A DNA stretch of 46,864 bases from Subtercola sp. Z020. Lineage in GTDB: Bacteria > Actinomycetota > Actinomycetes > Actinomycetales > Microbacteriaceae. Each line of letters begins with the position of its first letter. Position 1 is the stretch's first letter. Shown here one piece after another: positions 7,974 through 15,668 of this stretch. The position numbers and the translations under genes were made by a program. The notes below the pieces were generated by a model. That model was not told the origin of the DNA and searched no databases. It worked only from the letters and a program-made list of their open reading frames with translations. The DNA is taken from contig NZ_PSTT01000052.1 in the NCBI RefSeq assembly GCF_002931235.1, positions 1 through 46,864 of the forward strand, in the 5' to 3' direction.

Positions 7974-8405
7974 TTACGCCTCGGTCGATGCGGCGTCGGA
8001 GTCGGCCCGGGCCGCGTCGTCAGCAGGCGCAGCGGCGGGGGCTGCAGGAGCCTCTGCCTTGGGGCGGAGAACCGGCTTCTTCTTCTCGTCGGCGACGAAG
8101 GCCTCTTTCGGGGCCTTGACGCGAACGGTCGAGACGGAGGTCGCGGCATCCTTCTTGAAGATGCCCCAGTCGCCGGTCAGCTTCAGCAGCGCGGTGACCT
8201 GCTCGGTCGGCTGAGCGCCGACACTGAGCCAGTACTGTGCACGGTCGGACTCGACCTCGATGAGCGAAGGCTCCTCGGTCGGGTGGTACTTGCCGATCTC
8301 CTCGATGACACGGCCGTCACGCTTGGTGCGGGCGTCGGCGACGACAATACGGTAGTACGGAGCGCGGATCTTGCCCATGCGCTTCAAACGGATTTTTACA
8401 GCCAC
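7974..8405 (-). CDS. rpsP: 30S ribosomal protein S16
   Basis: S16 core residues [39 protein letters not shown].. are followed by the usual [27 protein letters not shown] chose the GTG at 8405 (143 residues), because homologues begin exactly at this AVKIRLKR block and AGGAGA lies three to four bases upstream. An ATG 18 codons earlier would add a non-homologous extension. As in other actinobacteria, an Ala/Pro/Lys/Asp-rich tail of about 50 residues extends past the conserved core. It is first gene of the rpsP-khpA-rimM-trmD operon. Confidence 0.96.
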   Translation of the reverse strand: MAVKIRLKRMGKIRAPYYRIVVADARTKRDGRVIEEIGKYHPTEEPSLIEVESDRAQYWLSVGAQPTEQVTALLKLTGDWGIFKKDAATSVSTVRVKAPKEAFVADEKKKPVLRPKAEAPAAPAAAPADDAARADSDAASTEA

Positions 8406-8623
8406 AATTCTCCTGAGTATTTTTATGGGGCGAACTGCCGGCCGTGAGCGTGGGGGCACACTCGGCCAAGAATAAGTTCTAAGGATCTGCGCGACGCCTG
8501 ATTAGAGGGTCGGGCGGGGGCAGACTCGACTGACCATTCTGTCAGAAAAATTGGCCATAGAGTAATCACGACCGCAAATCCGTACCGTGCGACTGCTGCG
8601 CGGGCACCGACACAGTCAGAGGC

Positions 8624-9766
8624 ATGCCGATGGAGATCACCTTCGCACACTCCGAGCGATCGACACTCGGTATCGAATGGGAGATCGCCCTCGTCGACCA
8701 GGGCTCCGGCGATCTCGTGTCCGTCGCCGGCGACGTGCTCGAGGCCCTCCGCGGGGCCGACGGCTCCGAGCATCCGCAGATCACGGGCGAACTTCTCCTC
8801 AACACCGTCGAGTTGGTGACGAAAGTGCACAGATCGGTTCCGGATGCTGTGGCTGATCTCCTCGGGATGTTGGATGAAGTGCGGGCCATCACCGACCCGC
8901 TCGACGTGGAGTTGATGTGCGCAGGAACCCATCCATTCGCCCAGTGGTACGACCAGCAGGTCACCGACAAGGAGCGGTACCACCGCCTCGTCGACCGCAC
9001 CCAGTGGTGGGGTCGCAACATGCTCATCTGGGGCATCCACGTGCACGTCGGGGTCGAGAGCCGCGACAAGGTGCTGCCCTTGCTGAACGGCCTGCTGACC
9101 TACTACCCGCACCTCCAGGCTCTGAGCGCGTCGAGTCCGTTCTGGGCGGGGGCGAACACGGGATACGCGTCGAACCGCGCGCTGATGTTCCAGCAGCTGC
9201 CGACGGCGGGGCTGCCCTACCAGTTCGGCAGCTGGGCGAACTACGAGGAGTACGTCGCCGACATGATGACGACGGGCATCATCGACGACCACACGGAGGT
9301 GCGGTGGGACATCCGCCCCTCCCCGCAGTGGGGCACTGTCGAGATGCGCGCCTGCGATGGGTTGTCGAGCCCCCAGGAGATCGGCGCCGTGGCGGCGCTC
9401 ATCCAGTGCCTCGTCGAGCACATGAGCGAGAAGCTCGACGCGGGCGAAGACCTCGTGACCCTGCAGCCGTGGTTCGTACGCGAGAACAAGTGGCGTGCGG
9501 CCCGCTACGGGCTCGACGCCGAGATCATCCTGAACCCGGCGGGCGACGAGCGGCTCGTGACCGACGAGATCCGCGACCTGCTCGTCACGCTCGCGCCGAC
9601 GGCGGAGAAGCTGGGATGCTCGGCCGAGCTCGCCCAGGTCGAGCTCATTCTCGACCTGGGCGCGAGCTACCAGCGGCAGTTGCGGGTGGCCGATCAGAAC
9701 GGCGGCAGCCTGAAGGCCGTCGTGTCGTCACTCACCCACGAGCTGAGGCACGGCCTGGTGCGCTGA
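8624..9766 (+). CDS. GCS2-family carboxylate-amine ligase (YbdK/EgtA-like glutamate-cysteine ligase)
   Basis: A 380-residue ATP-dependent ligase of the glutamate-cysteine ligase type 2 family, which joins a carboxylate to an amine through an acyl phosphate. The N-terminus STLGIEWEIALVD holds the conserved Glu pair of the metal/ATP site. It continues with the family blocks WGRNMLIWGIHVHVGVESRDKVLPLLNGLL, LSASSPFWAGANTGYASNRALMFQQLP and DIRPSPQWGTVEMRACDG, and ends RQLRVADQNGGSLKAVVSSL. In actinobacteria such proteins are annotated as weak glutamate-cysteine ligases; without an egt cluster nearby the substrate is open. ATG codons at 8624 and 8630 are both possible. Confidence 0.88.
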   Translation: MPMEITFAHSERSTLGIEWEIALVDQGSGDLVSVAGDVLEALRGADGSEHPQITGELLLNTVELVTKVHRSVPDAVADLLGMLDEVRAITDPLDVELMCAGTHPFAQWYDQQVTDKERYHRLVDRTQWWGRNMLIWGIHVHVGVESRDKVLPLLNGLLTYYPHLQALSASSPFWAGANTGYASNRALMFQQLPTAGLPYQFGSWANYEEYVADMMTTGIIDDHTEVRWDIRPSPQWGTVEMRACDGLSSPQEIGAVAALIQCLVEHMSEKLDAGEDLVTLQPWFVRENKWRAARYGLDAEIILNPAGDERLVTDEIRDLLVTLAPTAEKLGCSAELAQVELILDLGASYQRQLRVADQNGGSLKAVVSSLTHELRHGLVR

Positions 9767-9780
9767 GCCCGGTTTCGGGC
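9767..9780 (+). terminator. Short hairpin after the GCS2 ligase gene
   Basis: GCCCG (9767-9771) and CGGGC (9776-9780) around GTTT form a 5-bp stem directly after the stop codon. It lies between the converging ligase and LLM genes. There is no U-tract, so it is at best a weak terminator. Confidence 0.3.
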
Positions 9781-9819
9781 GCGGCCACGGCGTGGGTGCT
9801 GCTGCGACCGCGCTGCGAG

Positions 9820-10644
9820 CTACTCGGCGTTCTTGGCGTCTCGCCAGGCCAGAAGGTCGGCGACCTGCGAGGTGTCGATGTTCGGGCCGGTGATGCCGAG
9901 GGTGAAGAGGGTGGCGCCGAGTGCGTGCTGGGCTTCGAGGGAGTCCATCGAGGTGTCCCCGACTCCGGCGCGAACGCTGGCGCCGGCGGAGATCTCGATC
10001 TCGTCGAAGTCGCGGCCGATCTCCTCGCAGTGCGAGCGCAGAATGCCGAGCTTGCGCTCCAGGGTCTCGGCGTCGGCGAAGCTGTGCCAGATGTCGGCGT
10101 GCTTCGCCACGATACGCAGCGTCTTCTTCTCGCCGCCGCCACCGATCAGCACCGGGATCTTGCGGGTGGGCGGCGGGTTCAGCACCGACCAGCGCGACTC
10201 GATGCGCGGCATGGCCTCGGCCAGGGCATCCAGACGCTGGCCGGGGGTACCGAACTCGTAGCCGTACTCGTCGTAGTCACGCTCGAACCAGCCTGCACCG
10301 ATGCCGAAGACGAGGCGACCGGCCGCTCCGTTCTTGGCACTGATGTGGTCGACCGTGCGGGCCATGTCGGCCAGCAGGTCGGGGTTGCGGTAGGTGTTGC
10401 AGGTCACAAGCGGACCGAATTCGATGGTCGTGGTCTGCTCGGCCCAGGCGGCCAGCATGCTCCAACCCTCGAAGTGGGTGCCCTCCGGGTCACCCGAGAG
10501 CGGGTAGAAGTGATCCCAGTTGAAGGCGATGTCGACGCCGAGTTCTTCGAGCGACGCCAGGGTGTCGCGAATCTCGGTGTACGTGGAGTGCTGGGGGGCG
10601 ATCTGCACGCCGATGCGCACAGGGCGGATGCTCGAAGTGGTCAT
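9820..10644 (-). CDS. LLM-class (luciferase-like) F420-dependent oxidoreductase
   Basis: A 274-residue TIM-barrel flavin/F420 enzyme. Family features are IRIGVQIAPQH-like strand 1 (here VRIGVQIAPQHSTY), the stretch LGVDIAFNWDHFYPL, the loop IEFGPLVTCNTYRNPDLLADMARTVDHIS and the cofactor-binding segment RLVFGIGAGWFERDYDEYGYEFGTPGQRLDAL. The GIGAGW-E motif is typical of F420-using actinobacterial members (TIGR03560-like). The substrate cannot be predicted. The promoter is probably leaderless: TAGGCT (10656-10651) stands six bases before the ATG. Confidence 0.9.
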   Translation of the reverse strand: MTTSSIRPVRIGVQIAPQHSTYTEIRDTLASLEELGVDIAFNWDHFYPLSGDPEGTHFEGWSMLAAWAEQTTTIEFGPLVTCNTYRNPDLLADMARTVDHISAKNGAAGRLVFGIGAGWFERDYDEYGYEFGTPGQRLDALAEAMPRIESRWSVLNPPPTRKIPVLIGGGGEKKTLRIVAKHADIWHSFADAETLERKLGILRSHCEEIGRDFDEIEISAGASVRAGVGDTSMDSLEAQHALGATLFTLGITGPNIDTSQVADLLAWRDAKNAE

Positions 10645-10650
10645 GGAAGT

Positions 10651-10656
10651 AGCCTA
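10651..10656 (-). promoter_or_regulatory. Putative leaderless promoter -10 (TAGGCT) of the LLM gene
   Basis: TAGGCT on the minus strand, then six bases, then ATG at 10644. A TGACGG resembling the -35 element lies about 18 bases upstream of it. No ribosome binding site lies between it and the ATG. Confidence 0.45.
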
Positions 10657-10677
10657 CGACGAGAGGGTCGGCGCCCG

Positions 10678-11853
10678 TCAGGCGAGGTCGGCGCGGCCGA
10701 GCCGCCAGTACCCCATGAAGGCGGCGCAGGAGCGATCGAGACCGCAGTCGCGCACGAAGTGGCGGCGCAGTTCCTTCACCACGCCGGCCTCGGCCGCGAC
10801 CCAGGCGTAGACGTCGGTGCGATCGCAGAGCGGGATGCCGCTGTACTCCCCCGGCACGTCCCACAGCACGGCCGAGTCCACGTCGACGTCGTCGAGTTCG
10901 ACCTCTGCTGCGCGCGCGGAGTCGGCATTCCGAGTGTCGGCACCCGCGTGCGCAGCGCCACCGGCGGGCGCGGATGCGGCACCGTCCTCCACTGCGCCGG
11001 CGCCGGCGCGGGTGCCCGTGCCGAACAGCAGCTCCGTTGCCGCCCTGACCGCCGGTACGAGCGCCGAGCCCGGCAGGCCGTCACCCCGTTCGACGTGCCG
11101 AACCTCGACCCCGGGGTGGTAGCCGAGGGCCAGGCGGTCGTCGGCATGCGGGGTCTCGACGAGGGCGATCCCCCGGGCATCCGGAGCCAACTTCTCGAGG
11201 ATCGCGGCGATCGCCGGCAGAGCGGTCTCGTCTCCGATCAACAGGTGCAGGCCGGTCTCGGCGGGCGGAGCGAAGTCGACGCCACCGCAGTCGCCGTCGA
11301 AGTGGTGGTTGGGTCCGACGACGATGAGCGGGTCACCCGGGCGGGCCGTAGAAGCCCAGGCCGATGCCGGGCCCGAGTCGCCGTGCATCACGATGTCGAC
11401 GTCGATCTCGGCGAGCTGCCGCCGAACGGCACGCACGGTGTAGGTGCGGATCGGGTTCTGAAGCTCCGCCGGCAGCGCACGCCAGTCTCCGTACCAGTTC
11501 TCGGTGCGGGGCATGGGGGCGAGGCCGACGACCGGCAGGGGCAGAATCAGCTTGATGCGCTGGTCGTACCCGGTCTCGGCGAAGTCATCGAGGTCGCCGC
11601 CCCCGAAGGTGAAGCGGGAGAGGTTCGGGCTGAGCGCCCGCACTCGCACGACCGAGACATCGAAGACCCGAAAACTCGACTGGGACTGTGCCTTCTGCGA
11701 CTGTGCGCTCTGCGACTGCGACTGCGACTGCGACTGCGCGTTCTGCGACTGCGCTGCTCCTCGCGCTCCGTCTCGATCTGAACCGCGATCGGCGTCAGCG
11801 GTACCGCCCCCGGGCGTCGTCGTGACCGAAGTCGTCGTGCTTGTGCTGGGCAT
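10678..11853 (-). CDS. Siderophore-interacting protein (FAD-dependent ferric-siderophore reductase)
   Basis: A 391-residue SIP-family reductase, thought to release iron from imported ferric siderophores with NAD(P)H and FAD. The FAD-binding segment starts FRVFDVSVVRVRALSPNLSRFTF and includes QNPIRTYTVRAVRRQ (RxYT). The pyrophosphate and NAD(P) parts are seen in GDPLIVVGPNHHFDG and HLLIGDETALPAIAAILEKL. The C-terminal YWRLGRADLA is typical. About 60 N-terminal residues are a Thr-rich then Ser-Gln repeat tail encoded by hexanucleotide repeats, and a Gly/Ala insertion sits near residues 285-305. A strong GAGGGAGG ribosome site and an iron box lie just upstream, so iron repression is expected. 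Confidence 0.92.
   Translation of the reverse strand: MPSTSTTTSVTTTPGGGTADADRGSDRDGARGAAQSQNAQSQSQSQSQSAQSQKAQSQSSFRVFDVSVVRVRALSPNLSRFTFGGGDLDDFAETGYDQRIKLILPLPVVGLAPMPRTENWYGDWRALPAELQNPIRTYTVRAVRRQLAEIDVDIVMHGDSGPASAWASTARPGDPLIVVGPNHHFDGDCGGVDFAPPAETGLHLLIGDETALPAIAAILEKLAPDARGIALVETPHADDRLALGYHPGVEVRHVERGDGLPGSALVPAVRAATELLFGTGTRAGAGAVEDGAASAPAGGAAHAGADTRNADSARAAEVELDDVDVDSAVLWDVPGEYSGIPLCDRTDVYAWVAAEAGVVKELRRHFVRDCGLDRSCAAFMGYWRLGRADLA
11711..11738. repeat. Hexanucleotide microsatellite (TGCGAC)4.7
   Basis: Four full TGCGAC units and a partial fifth lie inside the siderophore-interacting gene. They encode alternating Ser and Gln near the N-terminus; related imperfect SQ codons continue on both sides (about 11680-11760). 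A six-base unit keeps frame, so copy changes would vary tail length without inactivating the gene. Confidence 0.85.
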
Positions 11854-11869
11854 GGATCGCCTCCCTCTG

Positions 11870-11888
11870 TAGGTAAGGCTATCCTAAG
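11870..11888 (-). promoter_or_regulatory. IdeR/DmdR-type iron box
   Basis: TAGGTAAGGCTATCCTAAG closely matches the DtxR/IdeR consensus TTAGGTTAGGCTAACCTAA and is a near palindrome. It lies 17 bases upstream of the siderophore-interacting gene, between it and ffh. An iron-loaded DtxR-family repressor should bind it and shut off the gene when iron is plentiful. No such regulator gene is in the window. Confidence 0.85.
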
Positions 11889-11919
11889 TAAAGACCCTGT
11901 GCACAGGCCGAGAAGGGGA

Positions 11920-13503
11920 TCAGCGGCGCAGGAACTTCTGCAACGACTCGAGTTCCTTCTCCGAGGGGCCGCCCTCCGGCGCGGAACCCCGCCCGCCGCC
12001 CAGACCGAAGCCCGACCCGGCAGGAGCGTCGGAACCGGCGCCCGGCGCCTTCTCCCCCGAGGCGATCGCCGCGTTCTCTGCGGCACGCTTCGCCGGGTTT
12101 CCCGACTTGGAGCCCTTCTTCGCCTGAACCTTCTTGCCGCGACCGCCGGCGAATCCTGCACCCGCCATCGGGCCCATGCCGGGAATCTGCGGCACACCGC
12201 CCTTCGCGACCGTCTTCATCATCTTCGAGGCCTGCTCGAAGCGCTGCACGAGCTGGTTCACGTCGGTCACGGTCATGCCGGAGCCCCGCGCGATGCGCAC
12301 GCGGCGCGATCCGTTCAGAAGCTTCGGGTTCGTGCGCTCGGCCTTGGTCATCGACTGGATGATCGCCTCGGTGCGCACGATCTCGCGCTCGTCGAAGTTG
12401 TTGAGCTGCTCCTTCATGGCCCCGGCGCCCGGGAGCATGCCGATCATCTTCTTCAGCGAACCGGCACCACGCAACTGCTGCATCTGGCCGAGAAAGTCGT
12501 CGAGCGTGAACGAATCGGTGCGGAACTTCTCCGCGACCTTCTTCGCCTCCTCCTCGTCGAAGGCGCCCTGCGCCTGCTCGATGAGGGTCAGGATGTCGCC
12601 GAGATCGAGGATGCGCGACGCCATGCGGTCGGGGTGGAACGGCTCGAAGTCGTCGAGCGACTCCCCGGTCGACGCGAAGATGATCGGTCGCCCGGTCACC
12701 GACGCCACAGAGAGCGCCGCGCCACCGCGGGCGTCACCGTCGAGCTTCGTGAGCACGACACCGGTGAAGTCGACGCCCGCCTGGAAGGCCTTCGCGGTCG
12801 CGACCGCGTCTTGCCCGATCATCGCATCGATGACGAACAGCACCTCGTCGGGCTGCACGGCCTTACGGATGTCGGCAGCCTGCTTCATCATGTCGGCATC
12901 GACACCGAGACGGCCGGCGGTGTCGACGATGACCACGTCGTACTGCTTGTCGACGGCCCACTTGATGGAGTCCTTCGCGACCTTGACCGGGTTGCCGACG
13001 CCGTTGCCGGGCTCCGGCGCGTACACGGCCACCCCCGCCTGCCCGCCGACGACCTGCAACTGCTGCACCGCGTTCGGGCGCTGGAGGTCGGCGGCGACGA
13101 GCAGCGGTGTGTGCTGCTGCTTCGCGAGCCACTTCGCCAGCTTGCCGGCGAGAGTCGTCTTACCCGCACCCTGGAGCCCGGCGAGCATGATGATGGTCGG
13201 CGGCCGCTTAGCGAACATGATCTGGCGGGCCTCGCCACCCAGGATGCCGATCAGCTCTTCGTTGACGATCTGCACGACCTGCTGGGCCGGGTTCAGCGCC
13301 TTGTTCACCTCGTCGCCGAGGGCGCGCTCACGCACCTTGCCCGTGAAGTCCTTGACGACATCGAGCGCGACGTCGGCGTCGAGAAGGGCGCGCCGAATCT
13401 CGCGAACGGTCGAATCGACGTCGGCCGGGCTCAGCTTGCCCTTGGTGCGGAGGTTTCTGAACGTCTCCGCCAAGCGGTCAGACAGGTTTCCAAAAGTTGC
13501 CAT
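11920..13503 (-). CDS. ffh: Signal recognition particle protein Ffh
   Basis: A 527-residue SRP54 homologue that binds signal sequences and 4.5S RNA and docks with FtsY. The N domain is MATFGNLSDRLAETFRNL. The G domain has P-loop GLQGAGKTTLAGKLAKWL, DTAGRLGVD and TKLDGDARGG. The Met-rich M domain contains the RNA-binding signature RVRIARGSGMTVTDVNQLVQRFEQASKMMK. The C-terminus carries a long Gly/Ala/Lys-rich tail (GKKVQAKKGSKSGNPAKRAAENAA ...) common in actinobacteria. It begins 12 bases after ftsY, and a TAAACT -10-like hexamer overlaps the end of that gene. Confidence 0.97.
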   Translation of the reverse strand: MATFGNLSDRLAETFRNLRTKGKLSPADVDSTVREIRRALLDADVALDVVKDFTGKVRERALGDEVNKALNPAQQVVQIVNEELIGILGGEARQIMFAKRPPTIIMLAGLQGAGKTTLAGKLAKWLAKQQHTPLLVAADLQRPNAVQQLQVVGGQAGVAVYAPEPGNGVGNPVKVAKDSIKWAVDKQYDVVIVDTAGRLGVDADMMKQAADIRKAVQPDEVLFVIDAMIGQDAVATAKAFQAGVDFTGVVLTKLDGDARGGAALSVASVTGRPIIFASTGESLDDFEPFHPDRMASRILDLGDILTLIEQAQGAFDEEEAKKVAEKFRTDSFTLDDFLGQMQQLRGAGSLKKMIGMLPGAGAMKEQLNNFDEREIVRTEAIIQSMTKAERTNPKLLNGSRRVRIARGSGMTVTDVNQLVQRFEQASKMMKTVAKGGVPQIPGMGPMAGAGFAGGRGKKVQAKKGSKSGNPAKRAAENAAIASGEKAPGAGSDAPAGSGFGLGGGRGSAPEGGPSEKELESLQKFLRR

Positions 13504-13515
13504 GGTGAGACGAGT

Positions 13516-14391
13516 TTAACCGATGAGGTTCTGCACGAAGACGTGCGGCGTGAAACCGGTGAGGTCGTTGATGCCCTCACCCTGGCCGATCAGCTTGATC
13601 GGGATGCCGGTGCGCTCCTGCACAGCCAGCACGAACCCGGCCTTGGCCGAGCCGTCGAGCTTGGTGAGCACGAGCCCGGTCACCCCGGCGTGTTCGATGA
13701 ACGCCTCCGCCTGCAGCAGTCCGTTCTGGCCCGTCGTGGCATCCAGCACGAGCAGCACCTCCGCGACCGGGGCCTGTTTCTCGATGACGCGCCTGATCTT
13801 CGTGAGCTCGTCCATCAAACCGCCCTTGGTCTGCAGGCGGCCCGCAGTGTCGATGATGGCGATCTCGATGCTGTTCCGCTTGGCGTACTCCACCGTCTGG
13901 AAGGCGACGGATGCCGGATCCTGACCCTCCTGCTGCGGCCGCACGATGTGCGCGCCGGCCCGCTGGGCCCAAGTCGCGACCTGCTCCACCGCTGCCGCTC
14001 GGAAGGTGTCGGCGGCACCGACGACGACGCTGCGGTTGTAGTTCGCGAGGAACTTCGCGAACTTGCCGATCGTCGTCGTCTTGCCCACACCGTTCACGCC
14101 GACCACAAGCACGATCGCCGGCCGCTCGGTGAGCTTGAGTGTGGAGTCGAGCTTGGAGAACCGTTCTTCGAGGGTCTCCCGCAGCATCCGCTGGAGGTCT
14201 TTCGGGTCGGTCGTGTTGTAACGCGAGACCTTCGCCTTGAGGTCGTCGACGATCTGGTCGGTGACGTCGATGCCGAAGTCGCCCGTGATCAGGGCGGTCT
14301 CGAGGTCGTCCCAGGTGTCCTGGTCGATGGTGCGCTTCGCGAACATGCCGCGCAGGGCACCGGAGAGGGACCACGGAGTTCGTTCTGCCAT
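13516..14391 (-). CDS. ftsY: Signal recognition particle receptor FtsY
   Basis: A 291-residue SRP receptor, consisting of just the N and G domains without the acidic membrane-targeting A domain seen in E. coli. GTPase motifs are GVNGVGKTTTIGKFAKFL, the insertion-box region AADTFRAAAVEQVATWAQR, DTAGRLQTKGGLMDEL and TKLDGSAKAG. It ends IGQGEGINDLTGFTPHVFVQNLIG. It is directly upstream of ffh, so both SRP partners are made together. No ribosome site is seen before the ATG; TAGTCT (14403-14398) six bases upstream suggests a leaderless message. Confidence 0.97.
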   Translation of the reverse strand: MAERTPWSLSGALRGMFAKRTIDQDTWDDLETALITGDFGIDVTDQIVDDLKAKVSRYNTTDPKDLQRMLRETLEERFSKLDSTLKLTERPAIVLVVGVNGVGKTTTIGKFAKFLANYNRSVVVGAADTFRAAAVEQVATWAQRAGAHIVRPQQEGQDPASVAFQTVEYAKRNSIEIAIIDTAGRLQTKGGLMDELTKIRRVIEKQAPVAEVLLVLDATTGQNGLLQAEAFIEHAGVTGLVLTKLDGSAKAGFVLAVQERTGIPIKLIGQGEGINDLTGFTPHVFVQNLIG

Positions 14392-14397
14392 GACACC

Positions 14398-14403
14398 AGA
14401 CTA
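14398..14403 (-). promoter_or_regulatory. Putative leaderless promoter -10 (TAGTCT) of ftsY
   Basis: TAGTCT followed by six bases and the ftsY ATG at 14391, with no Shine-Dalgarno sequence in between. Confidence 0.45.
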
Positions 14404-14523
14404 TTCGTCGGCCGGTGCCCGCAGAACCAGAGCATGGCATTCAAGCTGGGAACGGGCTGGGAAGGTCATTGACATCGGTGTGGCAGAAGAGTTGTGTGGT
14501 TCAGCAAGGAAAGGGGGCACCCG

Positions 14524-14832
14524 ATGCCCGAAACATCCATAGCAGCAGATGTGTTTCCTCTGCTTTTCGTCGCGGTCTGCGTTCTGGTCGCCGTCGGCTT
14601 CGTCGCCACGATCGCCCTGATGTTCAGGAATGTGCGAAAGGTTCGGCGATCGGGCCACGATCCGTTCACCCTGCAGGCCGACCTCACCACCCGCGCGTTG
14701 AACAGCGCGATGCTCGCCCCGGCTCGGACCGCCGAAGACCGCCTGCACGAACTCGACGAGTTGCAGCACCGCCACGTGATCTCGGCCGAGGAGTACGTGC
14801 GGGCCCGCGAGCGCGTGCTCAGCGGGCAGTGA
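14524..14832 (+). CDS. Small membrane protein with SHOCT-like C-terminus
   Basis: A 102-residue protein. One transmembrane helix (about residues 10-33, FPLLFVAVCVLVAVGFVATIA...) is followed by a basic stretch (RNVRKVRRSG) and a cytoplasmic tail. The tail ends RTAEDRLHELDELQHRHVISAEEYVRARERVLS, the short-C-terminal-domain (SHOCT) pattern of LxxLxxLxxxGxIxxEEYxxxRxxLL. I chose ATG 14524 because AAAGGGGG lies seven bases before it; an ATG ten codons upstream has no such site. SHOCT domains are thought to mediate oligomerisation; the role is unknown. It converges on the barstar-domain gene. Confidence 0.8.
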   Translation: MPETSIAADVFPLLFVAVCVLVAVGFVATIALMFRNVRKVRRSGHDPFTLQADLTTRALNSAMLAPARTAEDRLHELDELQHRHVISAEEYVRARERVLSGQ

Positions 14833-14841
14833 CGCCCGCGC

Positions 14842-15615
14842 TCAGCTGAGCCGAAGGGGCACCTTCTCGCTGTCGAACACACTGACGATCCAGTCGAAAG
14901 GCGTCGGGCCGCGCATCCATTCCGCGTCGAGCAGCCGTGCACGACGTTCGCGGCTCGTCGGCTGTCGATTGAGCAGCCGAACCGCCTCCGCGTAGCCGAG
15001 TTGACGCCTGCTGGCAGCGGAGCGCATCCATTCGAAGGCGAACTGCTGCTCTGGCGTGCCGAACCCGCCGTTCAGACAATCCGCCAGGCCGTCGAGGCTT
15101 CGGCCGAAGTACCCGCCGGGCCCATTGACCGCCTCGCCGATCACTGTGAAGAACGACTCCCATCCCGACACCGCCAGCCCTTCGATGGTGTAGACGACAC
15201 CGGTGAACGCGGAGTCGTCGAGGTGCGGCCTCACCGGCGGAGGATCGCTCGCGAACGAGGGCGCCGATCCTTCCGGTCTGGAGGGGTCGACGACAAAGCC
15301 CCCTCCACGTGGGTCGAGGCGGATCGTCGATCCGGGCTGCCAGGCGAGCATCAGTGCCTCGAAGAGGCAAACGCTGATCGCGACCACTTCCGCCTCGCGC
15401 TCACCGGGTGTTCCGAGAAGGGCCGGATGCGCGGCCAGGAGGAGGGCCGGAGGCACCGCCACCCCGACTCGTTGGTCCCGACGAACGGGATGCTGCACGA
15501 TCAGCGTCGGCGGTCTGCGTGACACCCCTGCGACATCGGGCGTTTCCGCCATCCGCTGCAGGAATTCGTCGAACGCAATGTGCCGGAGTACGGCTTCGTC
15601 ATGAGAGAGCTGCAT
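14842..15615 (-). CDS. Protein with barstar-like C-terminal domain
   Basis: A 257-residue protein. The N-terminal part (residues 1-135) is SseB-like in style, with PVRRDQRVGVAVPPALLLAAHPAL and a Pro/Asp-rich linker, but I do not recognise it with certainty. The C-terminal part contains YTIEGLAVSGWESFFTVIGEAV, then GYFGRSLDGLADCLNGGFG. This is the barstar signature in which a helix leads to the YFGxxxDALxDCL motif that blocks the active site of barnase-type RNases. No RNase or toxin gene is adjacent, so it may be an orphan immunity protein or a domain reused for another interaction. A TATACT -10 lies at 15652-15647. Confidence 0.75.
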   Translation of the reverse strand: MQLSHDEAVLRHIAFDEFLQRMAETPDVAGVSRRPPTLIVQHPVRRDQRVGVAVPPALLLAAHPALLGTPGEREAEVVAISVCLFEALMLAWQPGSTIRLDPRGGGFVVDPSRPEGSAPSFASDPPPVRPHLDDSAFTGVVYTIEGLAVSGWESFFTVIGEAVNGPGGYFGRSLDGLADCLNGGFGTPEQQFAFEWMRSAASRRQLGYAEAVRLLNRQPTSRERRARLLDAEWMRGPTPFDWIVSVFDSEKVPLRLS

Positions 15616-15668
15616 CGTCCACCGTTCGAAGAAACGACAAAGCCTCAGTATAGGACGGGTTCAGACCC

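Noticed and set aside
8537-8547. TTCTG-T-CAGAA palindrome in the rpsP/GCS2 ligase divergent gap as a LexA box
   Set aside because: It does not match the actinobacterial CGAAC-N4-GTTCG SOS box, and the neighbours are not repair genes. It may be a small operator, but one 11-base dyad is weak evidence.
11899-14472. Very long plus-strand open frame opposite ffh and ftsY (857 codons)
   Set aside because: It is antisense to two unmistakable SRP genes, encodes an Arg/Leu/His-rich sequence without domains, and arises from the codon bias of high-GC DNA.
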